Positions 15,001-26,228 of a DNA stretch of 64,000 nt are shown here, one piece after another. The translations under genes were made by a program, and so were the position numbers. Source of the stretch: Crossaster papposus (taxonomy: Eukaryota; Echinodermata; Asteroidea; Velatida; Solasteridae); contig JBAIAA010000413.1 in assembly GCA_037893245.1 (NCBI GenBank), positions 1,364,001-1,428,000 on the forward strand. Reading direction: 5' to 3'. The stretch's first letter is position 1. Each line of letters starts with the position of its first letter. The notes below the pieces were generated by a model. The model was not told where the DNA came from and made no database searches. It saw nothing but the letters and a program-made list of their open reading frames with translations.

Positions 15001-18000
15001 CTTTCCATTTCTTTTCAATTTTTAGTAGGTTAGCCAATTACATTTTTTAATATTCACACCGAAAGAAACACACCTCCCGAAAAGTGATACTTCCCGAGCC
15101 TGCAAGCAGCCATTTTACAAATGGCATCCCTCCACGTTCTAGGGCAATTAGGACCCATTTTTCAACGGTAATTTTGTCAAGTCTGCCCTCAGATTGAAGC
15201 TCAAAAACCAGGGAGTTGATCCTATGCTATATTTACACAATCCCACCATTTCTTTCACCAAACGGCATCCGTTTTCAAAAGAAATTGTGGGGGCAAATTT
15301 CATGCAAATGAGCTCGCGTAGAAATTCTCCTTACAATTAGGGTGGTGCACCCTATAGGGTGCACCTGCCTAATTCAAGTCCCATTGAAAACAGTGTAAAA
15401 TCAACAATGTTCACGACCAAGTTTCTTGCACACCGACATCACTGGGGTTTCTCAAACAACAATCAGATTATTGTCTTGGTCTTTATCTTTCCATTTCTTT
15501 TCAATTTTTAGTAGGTTAGCCAATTACATTTTTTAATATTCACACCGAAAGAAACACACCTCCCGAAAAGTGATACTTCCCGAGCCTGCAAGCAGCCATT
15601 TTACAAATGGCATCCCTCCACGTTCTAGGGCAATTAGGACCCATTTTTCAACCGTAATTTTGTCAAGTCTGCCCTCAGATTGAAGCTCAAAAACCAGGGA
15701 GTTGATCCTATGCTATATTTACACAATCCCACCATTTCTTTCACCAAACGGCATCCGTTTTCAAAAGAAATTGTGGGGGCAAATTTCATGCAAATGAGCT
15801 CGCGTAGAAATTCTCCTTACAATTAGGGTGGTGCACCCTATAGGGTGCACCTGCCTAATTCAAGTCCCATTGAAAACGGTGTAAAATCAACAATGTTCAC
15901 GACCAAGTTTCTTGCACACCGACATCACTGGGGTTTCTCAAACAACAATCAGATTATTGTCTTGGTCTTTATCTTTCCATTTCTTTTCAATTTTTAGTAG
16001 GTTAGCCAATTACATTTTTTAATATTCACACCGAAAGAAACACACCTCCCGAAAAGTGATACTTCCCGAGCCTGCAAGCAGCCATTTTACAAATGGCATC
16101 CCTCCACGTTCTAGGGCAATTAGGACCCATTTTTCAACCGTAATTTTGTCAAGTCTGCCCTCAGATTGAAGCTCAAAAACCAGGGAGTTGATCCTATGCT
16201 ATATTTACACAATCCCACCATTCCTTTCACCAAACGGCATCCGTTTTCAAAAGAAATTGTGGGGGCACTTTTAATGCAAATGAGCTAGCGTAGAAATGTT
16301 CCTTACAATTAGGGTGGTGCACCCTATAGGGTGCACCTGCCTAATTCAAGTCCCATTGAAAACAGTGTAAAATCAACAATGTTCACGACCAAGTTTCTTG
16401 CACACCGACATCACTGGGGTTTCTCAAACAACAATCAGATTATTGTCTTGGTCTTTATCTTTCCATTTCTTTTCAATTTTTAGTAGGTTAGCCAATTACA
16501 TTTTTTAATATTCACACCGAAAGAAACACACCTCCCGAAAAGTGATACTTCCCGAGCCTGCAAGCAGCCATTTTACAAATGGCATCCCTCCACGTTCTAG
16601 GGCAATTAGGACCCATTTTTCAACGGTAATTTTGTCAAGTCTGCCCTCAGATTGAAGCTCAAAAACCAGGGAGTTGATCCTATGCTATATTTACACAATC
16701 CCACCATTTCTTTCACCAAACGGCATCCGTTTTCAAAAGAAATTGTGGGGGCAAATTTCATGCAAATGAGCTCGCGTAGAAATTCTCCTTACAATTAGGG
16801 TGGTGCACCCTATAGGGTGCACCTGCCTAATTCAAGTCCCATTGAAAACGGTGTAAAATCAACCATGTTCACGACCAAGTTTCTTGCACACCGACATCAC
16901 TGGGGTTTCTCAAACAACAATCAGATTATTGTCTTGGTCTTTATCTTTCCATTTCTTTTCAATTTTTAGTAGGTTAGCCAATTACATTTTTTAATATTCA
17001 CACCGAAAGAAACACACCTCCCGAAAAGTGATACTTCCCGAGCCTGCAAGCAGCCATTTTACAAATGGCATCCCTCCACGTTCTAGGGCAATTAGGACCC
17101 ATTTTTCAACCGTAATTTTGTCAAGTCTGCCCTCGGATTGAAGCTAAAAAACCAGGGAGTTGATCCTATGCTATATTTACACAATCCCACCATTTCTTTC
17201 ACCAAACGGCATCCGTTTTCAAAAGAAATTGTGGGGGCACTTTTAATGCAAATGAGCTAGCGTAGAAATGTTCCTTACAATTAGGGTGGTGCACCCTATA
17301 GGGTGCACCTGCCTAATTCAAGTCCCATTGAAAACAGTGTAAAATCAACAATGTTCACGACCAAGTTTCTTGCACACCGACATCACTGGGGTTTCTCAAA
17401 CAACAATCAGATTATTGTCTTGGTCTTTATCTTTCCATTTCTTTTCAATTTTTAGTAGGTTAGCCAATTACATTTTTTAATATTCACACCGAAAGAAACA
17501 CACCTCCCGAAAAGTGATACTTCCCGAGCCTGCAAGCAGCCATTTTACAAATGGCATCCCTCCACGTTCTAGGGCAATTAGGACCCATTTTTCAACCGTA
17601 ATTTTGTCAAGTCTGCCCTCAGATTGAAGCTCAAAAACCAGGGAGTTGATCCTATGCTATATTTACACAATCCCACCATTTCTTTCACCAAACGGCATCC
17701 GTTTTCAAAAGAAATTGTGGGGGCAAATTTCATGCAAATGAGCTCGCGTAGAAATTCTCCTTACAATTAGGGTGGTGCACCCTATAGGGTGCACCTGCCT
17801 AATTCAAGTCCCATTGAAAACGGTGTAAAATCAACAATGTTCACGACCAAGTTTCTTGCACACCGACATCACTGGGGTTTCTCAAACAACAATCAGATTA
17901 TTGTCTTGGTCTTTATCTTTCCATTTCTTTTCAATTTTTAGTAGGTTAGCCAATTACATTTTTTAATATTCACACCGAAAGAAACACACCTCCCGAAAAG

Positions 18001-21000
18001 TGATACTTCCCGAGCCTGCAAGCAGCCATTTTACAAATGGCATCCCTCCACGTTCTAGGGCAATTAGGACCCATTTTTCAACTGTAATTTTGTCAAGTCT
18101 GCCCTCAGATTGAAGCTCAAAAACCAGGGAGTTGATCCTATGCTATATTTACACAATCCCACCATTTCTTTCACCAAACGGCATCCGTTTTCAAAAGAAA
18201 TTGTGGGGGCAAATTTCATGCAAATGAGCTCGCGTAGAAATTCTCCTTACAATTAGGGTGGTGCACCCTATAGGGTGCACCTGCCTAATTCAAGTCCCAT
18301 TGAAAACGGTGTAAAATCAACAATGTTCACGACCAAGTTTCTTGCACACCGACATCACTGGGGTTTCTCAAACAACAATCAGATTATTGTCTTGGTCTTT
18401 ATCTTTCCATTTCTTTTCAATTTTTAGTAGGTTAGCCAATTACATTTTTTTATATTCACACCAAAAGAAACTCACCTCCCAAAAAGTGATACTTCCCGAG
18501 CCTGCAAGCAGCCATTTTACAAATGGCATCCCTCCACGTTCTAGGGCAATTAGGACCCATTTTTCAACCGTAATTTTGTCAAGTCTGCCCTCAGATTGAA
18601 GCTCGAAAACCAGGGAGTTGATCCTATGCTATATTTACACAATCCCACCATTTCTTTCACCAAACGGCATCCGTTTTCAAAAGAAATTGTGGGGGCACAT
18701 TTCATGCAAATGAGCTCGCGTAGAAATTCTCCTTACAATTAGGGTGGTGCACCCTATAGGGTGCACCTGCCTAATTCAAGTCCCATTGAAAACAGTGTAA
18801 AATCAACAATGTTCACGACCAAGTTTCTTGCACACCGACATCACTGGGGTTTCTCAAACAACAATCAGATTATTGTCTTGGTCTTTATCTTTCCATTTCT
18901 TTTCAATTTTTAGTAGGTTAGCCAATTACATTTTTTTATATTCACACCAAAAGAAACTCACCTCCCGAAAAGTGATACTTCCCGAGCCTGCAAGCAGCCA
19001 TTTTACAAATGGCATCCTTCCACGTTCTAGGGCAATTAGGACCCATTTTTCAACCGTAATTTTGTCAAGTCTGCCCTCAGATTGAAGCTCGAAAACCAGG
19101 GAGTTGATCCTATGCTATATTTACACAATCCCACCATTTCTTTCACCAAACGGCATCCGTTTTCAAAAGAAATTGTGGGGGCACATTTCATGCAAATGAG
19201 CTCGCGTAGAAATTCTCCTTACAATTAGGGTGGTGCACCCTATAGGGTGCACCTGCCTAATTCAAGTCCCATTGAAAACGGTGTAAAATCAACAATGTTC
19301 ACGACCAAGTTTCTTGCACACCGACATCACTGGGGTTTCTCAAACAACAATCAGATTATTGTCTTGGTCTTTATCTTTCCATTTCTTTTCAATTTTTAGT
19401 AGGTTAGCCAATTACATTTTTTAATATTCACACCAAAAGAAACTCACCTCCCGAAAAGTGATACTTCCCGAGCCTGCAAGCAGCCATTTTACAAATGGCA
19501 TCCCTCCACGTTCTAGGGCAATTAGGACCCATTTTTCAACCGTAATTTTGTCAAGTCTGCCCTTAGATTGAAGCTCAAAAACCAGGGAGTTGATCCTATG
19601 CTATATTTACACAATCCCACCATTTCTTTCACCAAACGGCATCCGTTTTCAAAAGAAATTGTGGGGGCAAATTTCATGCAAATGAGCTCGCGTAGAAATT
19701 CTCCTTACAATTAGGGTGGTGCACCCTATAGGGTGCACCTGCCTAATTCAAGTCCCATTGAAAACGGTGTAAAATCAACAATGTTCACGACCAAGTTTCT
19801 TGCACACCGACATCACTGGGGTTTCTCAAACAACAATCAGATTATTGTCTTGGTCTTTATCTTTCCATTTCTTTTCAATTTTTAGTAGGTTAGCCAATTA
19901 CATTTTTTTATATTCACACCAAAAGAAACTCACCTCCCGAAAAGTGATACTTCCCGAGCCTGCAAGCAGCCATTTTACAAATGGCATCCCTCCACGTTCT
20001 AGGGCAATTAGGACCCATTTTTCAACCGTAATTTTGTCAAGTCTGCCCTCAGATTGAAGCTCAAAAACCAGGGAGTTGATCCTATGCTATATTTACACAA
20101 TCCCACCATTTCTTTCACCAAACGGCATCCGTTTTCAAAAGAAATTGTGGGGGGCAAATTTCATGCAAATGAGCTCGCGTAGAAATTTTCCTTACAATTA
20201 GGGTGGTGCACCCTATAGGGTGCACCTGCCTAATTCAAGTCCCATTGAAAACGGTGTAAAATCAACAATGTTCACGACCAAGTTTCTTGCACACCGACAT
20301 CACTGGGGTTTCTCAAACAACAATCAGATTATTGTCTTGGTCTTTATCTTTCCATTTCTTTTCAATTTTTAGTAGGTTAGCCAATTACATTTTTTTATAT
20401 TCACACCAAAAGAAACACACCTCCCGAAAAGTGATACTTCCCGAGCCTGCAAGCAGCCATTTTACAAATGGCATCCCTCCACGTTCTAGGGCAATTAGGA
20501 CCCATTTTTCAACCGTAATTTTGTCAAGTCTGCCCTCAGATTGAAGCTCGAAAACCAGGGAGTTGATCCTATGCTATATTTACACAATCCCACCATTTCT
20601 TTCACCAAACGGCATCCGTTTTCAAAAGAAATTGTGGGGGCACATTTCATGCAAATGAGCTCGCGTAGAAATTCTCCTTACAATTAGGGTGGTGCACCCT
20701 ATAGGGTGCACCTGCCTAATTCAAGTCCCATTGAAAACAGTGTAAAATCAACAATGTTCACGACCAAGTTTCTTGCACACCGACATCACTGGGGTTTCTC
20801 AAACAACAATCAGATTATTGTCTTGGTCTTTATCTTTCCATTTCTTTTCAATTTTTAGTAGGTTAGCCAATTACATTTTTTTATATTCACACCAAAAGAA
20901 ACTCACCTCCCGAAAAGTGATACTTCCCGAGCCTGCAAGCAGCCATTTTACAAATGGCATCCCTCCACGTTCTAGGGCAATTAGGACCCATTTTTCAACC

Positions 21001-21463
21001 GTAATTTTGTCAAGTCTGCCCTCAGATTGAAGCTCAAAAACCAGGGAGTTGATCCTATGCTATATTTACACAATCCCACCATTTCTTTCACCAAACGGCA
21101 TCCGTTTTCTAAAGAAATTGTGGGGGCAAATTTCATGCAAATGAGCTCGCGTAGAAATTCTCCTTACAATTAGGGTGGTGCACCCTATAGGGTGCACCTG
21201 CCTAATTCAAGTCCCATTGAAAACGGTGTAAAATCAACAATGTTCACGACCAAGTTTCTTGCACACCGACATCACTGGGGTTTCTCAAACAACAATCAGA
21301 TTATTGTCTTGGTCTTTATCTTTCCATTTCTTTTCAATTTTTAGTAGGTTAGCCAATTACATTTTTTAATATTCACACCAAAAGAAACTCACCTCCCGAA
21401 AAGTGATACTTCCCGAGCCTGCAAGCAGCCATTTTACAAATGGCATCCCTCCACGTTCTAGGG
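1..21463. repeat. 486-bp satellite array, about 44 tandem units
   Basis: The whole stretch is head-to-tail copies of one AT-rich unit of 486 bp; equivalent landmarks recur at 6188, 6674, 7160, 7646 and 8132. Units differ by few substitutions and fall into two main types: one reads ACTTTTAATGCAAATGAGCT-AGCG after the GTGGGGGC landmark, the other AAATTTCATGCAAATGAGCT-CGCG. A third subtype in the middle and right has TTTTTTTATATTCACACCAA instead of TTTTTTAATATTCACACCGA. Rare indels shift the phase: a 5-bp loss near 281, a 4-bp AATT insertion near 11932 and a 1-bp G insertion near 20150. The array starts before the window and ends abruptly within a unit at 21463. Many units contain an identical 85-codon open frame, but it is inherited with the repeat and is not a gene. 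I do not recognise the family; a centromeric or pericentromeric role is possible but unsupported. Confidence 0.97.
751..790. other. 40-bp near-palindrome present in every satellite unit (example)
   Basis: This is one example of a motif repeated about 44 times at 486-bp spacing. It has a 22-bp perfect palindrome centred on CCCTA/TAGGG, flanked by AATTAGG on the left and CCTAATT on the right, so 18 of 20 base pairs match; only the dinucleotide between core and flank is unpaired. The leftmost unit (270-304) has lost 5 bp on one arm. The motif could extrude as a cruciform or bind a symmetric protein dimer; neither is shown by sequence alone. Confidence 0.9.
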
Positions 21464-21652
21464 CGTGCCTCGCGCATGTAAATCTCTGTATCAAGAACTA
21501 TGTTGTTGCCTTAAAACACTTCCCAGCAAGGGCAACTATTCGCAGACCCAAAATTGGGAGCACTGTCAAATGGCACGAGCAAAACAAAAATGAAAAATGC
21601 ACTAGACATCTACACAGACAGTTCATATGAGCAAAAAAAGCCAGGCTTGTAC
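21464..21652. other. Satellite-to-unique junction, no gene seen
   Basis: Unique sequence begins at 21464 immediately after a partial satellite unit. No terminal inverted repeat, target duplication or microsatellite is visible at the junction. The stretch lies just downstream of the last visible cysteine-rich exon on the minus strand, so it would be intron if that gene continues beyond the array. Confidence 0.6.
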
Positions 21653-21846
21653 AATTTTGAGAGCTGTTGACGTTGCAGTAGTGCCCGATGTCGCAGGGTG
21701 CGCAGTCTGTCACGTTTTTGTTGCCTGTTCCAGACGATATGGTCCCTGCAGGGCATGGAGTAGGCTGGTAGCTACCTTCCACGCGGTAGCTACCCTCAGG
21801 GCATTCGTTGGTGTTGGGGATGCCGTCACCGCCTTTGCAGTAGTAT
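21653..21846 (-). CDS. Cysteine-rich GCC2/GCC3-repeat protein, exon (last seen)
   Basis: This internal exon encodes two to three cysteine-rich modules of the GCC2/GCC3 (ephrin-receptor-like) type, with motifs CPEGSY, CPAGTISSGTG and CAPCDIGHYC. It would fold as disulphide-bonded extracellular repeats. The acceptor is a CAG just above 21846. The first base completes a Gly codon begun in the previous exon (phase 2), matching the phase-2 end of the exon at 22542-22770. The donor GTACAAG below 21653 leaves phase 1. Upstream in transcript direction are exons at 22542 and above; the next downstream exon is not visible because the satellite array starts 190 bp away. The reading frame is intact and the ORF beyond the splice sites is intron. 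The family call rests on cysteine spacing; the specific gene is not recognised. Confidence 0.72.
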
Positions 21847-21856
21847 CTGAAGTCAG

Positions 21857-21888
21857 AAATATTATTATTATTATTATAATATTTCTGG
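21857..21888. repeat. ATT microsatellite
   Basis: A short run of TATTATTATT repeats ending in TATAATATTT sits in the intron just above the preceding exon's acceptor. It is simple sequence with no further signal. Confidence 0.8.
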
Positions 21889-22044
21889 TACTGATACCAA
21901 GGAATCCACAAGAGTGCAAGACTGAATTAAACTCGCAAGAAACCTGTAGAGAAGACAGTGAGAAATAATTACAGTTTTGGAGGTGGGAGAAAAGCCTCAG
22001 AAGAATATTCTGGGAAAAACCCACGGAATCAGGTAGAAACTAGA

Positions 22045-22122
22045 CCAGGCATGAAATCAAACCCGGGCCACAGTGGTGGAAGGGCAAGGACAGTAACCAC
22101 TACACCAACCTGACTCCCTAAT
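22045..22122 (-). mobile_element. tRNA-derived SINE head (short copy)
   Basis: Read on the minus strand this has an A-box-like TTGGTGTAGTGGTTACTG and a B-box-like GGGTTTGATTTC, separated by about 35 bp as in a tRNA-derived pol III promoter. It begins GGGAGTCAGG and runs into CATGCCTGGTCTAG. It is a diverged SINE head rather than a functional tRNA, because no paired acceptor stem is apparent. Confidence 0.5.
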
Positions 22123-22199
22123 TATGAAAACCTCACGAGTGATGCAGTGTGTAAAGTGCTCATTGCTGTGGCCCGGGTCATATGGGAGTATAGAGTAGT

Positions 22200-22450
22200 T
22201 CATTGAACCTAACAAATATTATGGCACCTAGAATATTATCATTGGGCCACTGAAGCATTACAAATACCATCTCAGCTCCCCGGAGAGTGTACAGCTCGTC
22301 ACTGCCATCTTATCAAACACAATAACCCTCTCTACCCTCACAGGTACTTCTGGGTGGGAAGAAGCAATGAGAGACAAAGTGTCTCGCCCAAGAGCACATA
22401 TACCATAACGCCAGGCTAGACTCAAACCCCAGACCTGCAGAATTACTTAT
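22200..22450 (-). mobile_element. Diverged SINE body, related to 25578-25922
   Basis: Several blocks match the better preserved copy at 25578-25922 in the same order: a CATTGGGCC block, CTCAG-TCCC-GGAGAGT, CCTCACAGGTAC, CTGGGTGG-GAAGCAATGAG, and a degraded B-box-like region near 22430. This is an older copy of the same element in the intron between the exons at 21653 and 22542. Confidence 0.5.
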
Positions 22451-22541
22451 AAATGTAAACCAGTTCAGTATTCCAACTGCGCATGTGCACAACAAGCGAC
22501 CGGCCACTTGTCTCGGATATAAATCCAGATGGAGAACCTAC

Positions 22542-22770
22542 CCTGCATAGCACGGCAACTCAGATACGCTGGTCCCCACCAGACAGTAGAAGCCCGTCAG
22601 GCAGGGTTGGCACCAGCTCTCGTTGACGTCGTTGGTCAGGTTATTGAAATTCCCCACGGGGCAAGGGTACTCGCTGGCTCGCTGGGTGCCCGACAGGCAG
22701 TAGTAACCGGTCGGACAGGCAAAGGTGCTGAGGTGAATCACAGCAGACTCAGTGTTGTCGCAGAAGTAAC
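22542..22770 (-). CDS. Cysteine-rich GCC2/GCC3-repeat protein, exon
   Basis: The exon encodes about 76 residues with the cysteine pattern of GCC2/GCC3 modules: GYFCDN, CPTGYYCLSG, CPVGNF, WCQPCLTGFYC and ending CYAG. Several Asn-X-Thr/Ser sites fit a secreted or extracellular protein. The acceptor AAAAG lies just above 22770 and the first two bases complete a Gly codon (phase 1), matching the end of the exon at 23647-23805. The donor GTAGGTT below 22542 leaves phase 2, which joins correctly to the exon at 21653-21846. The frame is open throughout. Confidence 0.75.
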
Positions 22771-23192
22771 CTTTTGGAGTAAAAAAGACATGCATGTCAC
22801 GTTGATTTTGAGGTAAGACCAATGGCTATACCAATTTGAACTTGTTTTCACTACCCATGCATATACCAATGTAGAATAGGTACCCATGACTATACTGGTA
22901 AACTAAATTCAAATACCATCCATTGATAAACAAATCGACAGTACAAATCGACAGGTCCATAGTCAGAATCATGGGTTGGAGGTAGAAAGGTTATTTTGTG
23001 CACACTCAACTCACATGTGCGTGAATGTCCTGAATGTTGGAAACAGATCAAATACATAACGTTACGAGCTGGTATGGTGAGCATGCACTATTATTATAAC
23101 GAGCAAGCTAGAATATTTACCACCCATTCATATACTATATGTGATAAAACACTATGTCAATACTGAGGATAGAATTACAATCTATGACACTA
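22771..23192. other. Intron, nothing recognised
   Basis: AT-rich sequence between two exons of the cysteine-rich gene. I see no further ORF with recognisable content, no RNA gene and no inverted repeat here. Confidence 0.5.
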
Positions 23193-23486
23193 GGAAAGGG
23201 CATGATGTGATTTTGCATTCAAAGCGACCCCAGGTCATTAGCAGAATGTGATTTCGAAAAAAGAATTCCAAAATCACATCCAAAAAGCTCAAAATTCACA
23301 TCCTCTTTCAAAATAAGAATCCAGTGGATGTGAATTTGAATCTAAACGACTTAACCCAGGATGCGAATTTGAATGAAGGATGTGAATTTCAAGCATTTGA
23401 ATGTGGTATTTGAAATCTGTTGTTGAAATCACATCCTGCTAAGGACCGTGTCAACTTTAAATGCAAAACCACATCATGCCCTTTCC
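23193..23486. mobile_element. 294-bp MITE with 27-bp terminal inverted repeats
   Basis: The left end GGAAAGGGCATGATGTGATT pairs with the right end, which finishes ACATCATGCCCTTTCC; the arms extend about 27 bp with one or two mismatches. The interior is built of short inverted copies of GATGTGAATTT / AAATTCACATC, giving a fold-back element. It has no coding capacity. A target duplication is not clear. It lies in an intron of the cysteine-rich gene. Confidence 0.75.
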
Positions 23487-23646
23487 GAGTGCGAGTTTAC
23501 CACCAAACAGGGGCGAAAAAGGGTTTATTGATATACCATACATTTAAAAATGCGACCCATGTTTGTGGCACATCCCTGTGTGGCCAATTGTACTGAGTAA
23601 CACCCCCTTCCCGCCAATAGTTCTGAGAGCCAATCTCTTTTTTTAC

Positions 23647-23805
23647 CTTCTTCACACAGCAGGCAGTCCGACTTGCCTTCCTTGTCTTGGTACGTGCCGT
23701 TGTTGCACCGTTCAGGGTCGGGGAAGTTCTCCTTGCAGAAATGACCAGCTGGGCACAGGTAGTCAGCCAGGGTAGAAGTTTTCTTACCAGGGGGGCAATA
23801 ATATC
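23647..23805 (-). CDS. Cysteine-rich GCC2/GCC3-repeat protein, exon
   Basis: This 159-bp exon encodes 53 residues with motifs GYYCPPG, CPAGHFCKENF, RCNNGTY and CLLCEE, about one GCC2/GCC3 module. The acceptor TTAG sits just above 23805; the donor GTAAAAA lies below 23647. Both ends are phase 1 and join in frame to the exons at 26229-26577 (upstream) and 22542-22770 (downstream). The frame is intact. Confidence 0.75.
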
Positions 23806-24551
23806 CTAACCAAAACCAAAAAAGAAGTTAGAAATCGACTTGGTTATGGCGGACAGTCACACATACATCTACAGAAGTGGGTTCTACGAAGAACAGAAAA
23901 AACAGCCTTTAACCCTGCGAGCAGCGCGAGCCAAATATTTTCGCGCAGCTTCCATGGGGTAAATTTGAAAGGCACCTTGGTTTACCTATGTTTTGTGCAG
24001 TTGTATACATCTGTGGGTTTTTTTTCCTGTCACTACTGTAGGCCAGCAGTAGGATGACTTATGACACCCCTGAAGAGGCTGGCTGGCTAGACAGTTAGGC
24101 GGCGAAACACAAAGAGCCCATTTTGTGCGCAAGTGAATTGGGCCCATTTTGTGCACAAGTGAATGGGTTTTTCGCTGGTGCCCAGGTTTCTCAAACTACA
24201 ATGTGTCATTGAGGAATAAAAACATTTGAATGGAATAGGCCGACAACTTCATATGGAAGTTAGAAAAAGAAATGTGCCTTCCGAATCGGCCTCATGGCTG
24301 CTTTTAGGGTTAACCAGTTTTTCGCCACGATTTTTACATTGACTGGACAGATGGGCAGATGTGACAAAGTATTTAAGCTGTGGCCATATTCCGTCTGATT
24401 GAACTTGTGCTGTAATTTTTTGAAATTGACAGTTTTGGGGTTAATGTTATTGCAAATATTGTTACACTAACTTGTTTGACGTTTTGGGTTCGTACAAGCT
24501 GAAGAAGAAAAAAATCAACCTTGTTCTTGTAGTCTAGTTTTCTGACAACAC
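23806..24551. other. Intron, nothing recognised
   Basis: This stretch holds no recognisable gene. A short direct repeat (GCCCATTTTGTGC twice, near 24117-24160) is the only pattern seen. Confidence 0.5.
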
Positions 24552-24765
24552 TTAACCAGTTCGCGTCGGGATTATTGTAACATCACCGAGCCGACGCGCT
24601 GGTTTATTTTTAACAAAACACAATCCGAGGCGGGTTCAAGCCGATGGTATCGGGAAGCACACCCACGCATTTCTGGCCTTGCTCGTTGCTAACAGACATT
24701 TCCGGCCTTGCTCGTGAGGGTGTTTATGTGTCACCCGTTTCGAATCTGGGGAAAACTTGTAAGGT
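24552..24765 (+). mobile_element. TTAA-flanked MITE, 3'-truncated copy
   Basis: The copy begins TTAA then CCAGTTCGCGTCGG and follows the same internal sequence as the complete copy at 42555-42787 (CACCGAGCCGACG, GAAGCACACCCACGCATTTC, GCCTTGCTCG). It loses similarity after the GGGGAAAACTT block, so the right terminal repeat is missing. Confidence 0.7.
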
Positions 24766-24837
24766 CAGAGAATCAGTCAAGCTGGCTTCGGGTGTGTAAT
24801 CAATTACAAAGAAATTATGAACAAGAAGAGCAGTGTT

Positions 24838-25074
24838 TTAACCAGTTCGCGGCGGATGACGTAAATAAACGCAAAGTTTTCCCTAGACTAAAACGGATGA
24901 CACATAAACACGCCACGTGCAAGGCCGAAAATGTCTGTCAGCAGCAAGCAACGTTGGAAATGCGTGGGTGTGTTTCCCGGTACTATCGGCCTGAACCCGC
25001 CTCGTATTTCGTTGAAAAATAAACCAGCGCGTCAGCTCGGTGATGATACAATAATCCCGGCGCTAACTGGTTAA
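24838..25074 (-). mobile_element. TTAA-flanked MITE, complete copy, reverse orientation
   Basis: The copy starts TTAA-CCAGTTCGCGGCGG and ends CCGGCGCTAACTGG-TTAA, the same family as 42555-42787 but inverted. The TTAA at both ends is the expected target duplication of piggyBac-type elements; TIRs are about 14 bp. With the neighbouring truncated copy it forms an inverted pair. Confidence 0.75.
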
Positions 25075-25094
25075 GAAAGCCATTTTTTTTGTCA

Positions 25095-25116
25095 ACACTG
25101 GTCAATTGACCAGTGT
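25095..25116. other. 22-bp perfect palindrome
   Basis: ACACTGGTCAA followed by its exact reverse complement, 20 bp beyond the MITE end. It could be a hairpin or a symmetric binding site; no function is implied. Confidence 0.8.
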
Positions 25117-25577
25117 AGAAAATTGATACAAAAACTTTACTTGAAAATATCTGCATACTAAGAGCCATTATTTTACAGGATGCTTTAGACTGTCATTCCC
25201 TAACAGTCCAGTCGAGTGTTTTGAGATGATTTGGGTTTTTATTTTTTTGATGTTTGCGAATGTTGTACAGAGTGTATACAAAAAATAAATAAAAAATAAC
25301 GGAATACCACACGTAGAATGCATTTAACTAACAAATAATAGAACTAACATCGATAATAGGCCCCTATAGAAAATAGTTTAGACTGAAATCAAGTCGTCAC
25401 CATAATGAGACAGCGCTGAGCCAATATGCCCGTTCCCTCCAGCTCTGGTTTATTTCGGTGGCGCCTGCACAGACAAAAGTGTCTAAGGACTTGATTTTAA
25501 TACTTGCACAGTATCTAAACAAAATTAAAAAACTTGGTCCTATGGTCAATTTGACCTCTCTTGGAAAAATACTCATA
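25117..25577. other. Intron, nothing recognised
   Basis: AT-rich sequence with A/T homopolymer runs near 25230-25290. No gene or repeat of known type was seen. Confidence 0.5.
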
Positions 25578-25922
25578 TTGTGCGGTGCTTATATAGCGCT
25601 TTATCACCAAAGTTTCAAAGCGCTTAACATTATTACCTCGGTCATTGGGCCCATGAAACATTCCAAATCAAATCTCAGTTCCCTGGGGAGTATACAGCTC
25701 GATGCTGCCATTTCGGCGCAAAGCAGCTAAATCAACCACAATTAAACCATCTCTGCCCTCACAGGTACCCATTTACTCCTGGGTGGAGAAGCAATGAGTG
25801 ACAAAGTGCCTTGCCCAAGGGAACACGCACCATAGTCTCGGGCAGGACTCGAACCTACAACCTGTAGCTTAACCTACAGATTACAAATGCGATGCTCCAA
25901 ACCACGAGACCACGACACTCCA
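25578..25922 (-). mobile_element. tRNA-derived SINE, well preserved
   Basis: On the minus strand the element begins with a tRNA-like head: a GTCTCGTGGTTTGGAGC A-box region and a GGTTCGAGTCC B-box near 25850, as in a pol III promoter. A body follows containing blocks read on plus as CTTGCCCAAGG, CTGGGTGGAGAAGCAATGAG and CCCTCACAGGTACC. Its far end is TATATAGCGCTTTATC on the plus strand. The body resembles SINEs I recall from several marine invertebrates, but no family name can be assigned by eye. Confidence 0.65.
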
Positions 25923-26228
25923 TATTCTGTTAAACATTGTCAGATATAGTTATGCATAGATATAGTTATACCTAGTTATACATTATACGCAAGGTATTCC
26001 GTTATATTTAGTTGCATTTTGTGTATATACACCCTGTATGTTCCCATTAAATAGGATTTAAAGATTTGCATGGTGGTACAGTAGTAACAAACTAGTGAAG
26101 GTTTGCAGCAACACCTTGTGGTTGAATTATTTAGGAAAATTGTGTAGTTCTGAAGAGAACCGTTTGAGTGCGGACTCAACGTTCCGATCAGCATGCTCTG
26201 ATCGTCTTCAGGAGAAGATTGAACCTAC
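25923..26228. other. Intron, nothing recognised
   Basis: AT-rich; only a short repeat of TATAGTTATACCTAGTTATAC near 25950-25985 was seen. No gene content. Confidence 0.5.

Noticed and set aside
5216-21030. Series of identical 85-codon ORFs, one per satellite unit
   Set aside because: They recur only because the satellite does, vanish in units with TTTTTTAATATT instead of TTTTTTTATATT, and have no start context, homology or codon signal.
1-21463. CRISPR-like array
   Set aside because: Repeats are 486 bp, contiguous and without unique spacers; the context is eukaryotic.
21627-22024. Overlapping plus- and minus-strand ORFs around the exon at 21653
   Set aside because: These are frames opposite or beside the spliced exon; the cysteine pattern and splice sites identify the real frame.
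25578-25922. Functional tRNA gene
   Set aside because: A and B boxes are present, but the cloverleaf stems are not intact and the element continues into a SINE body.
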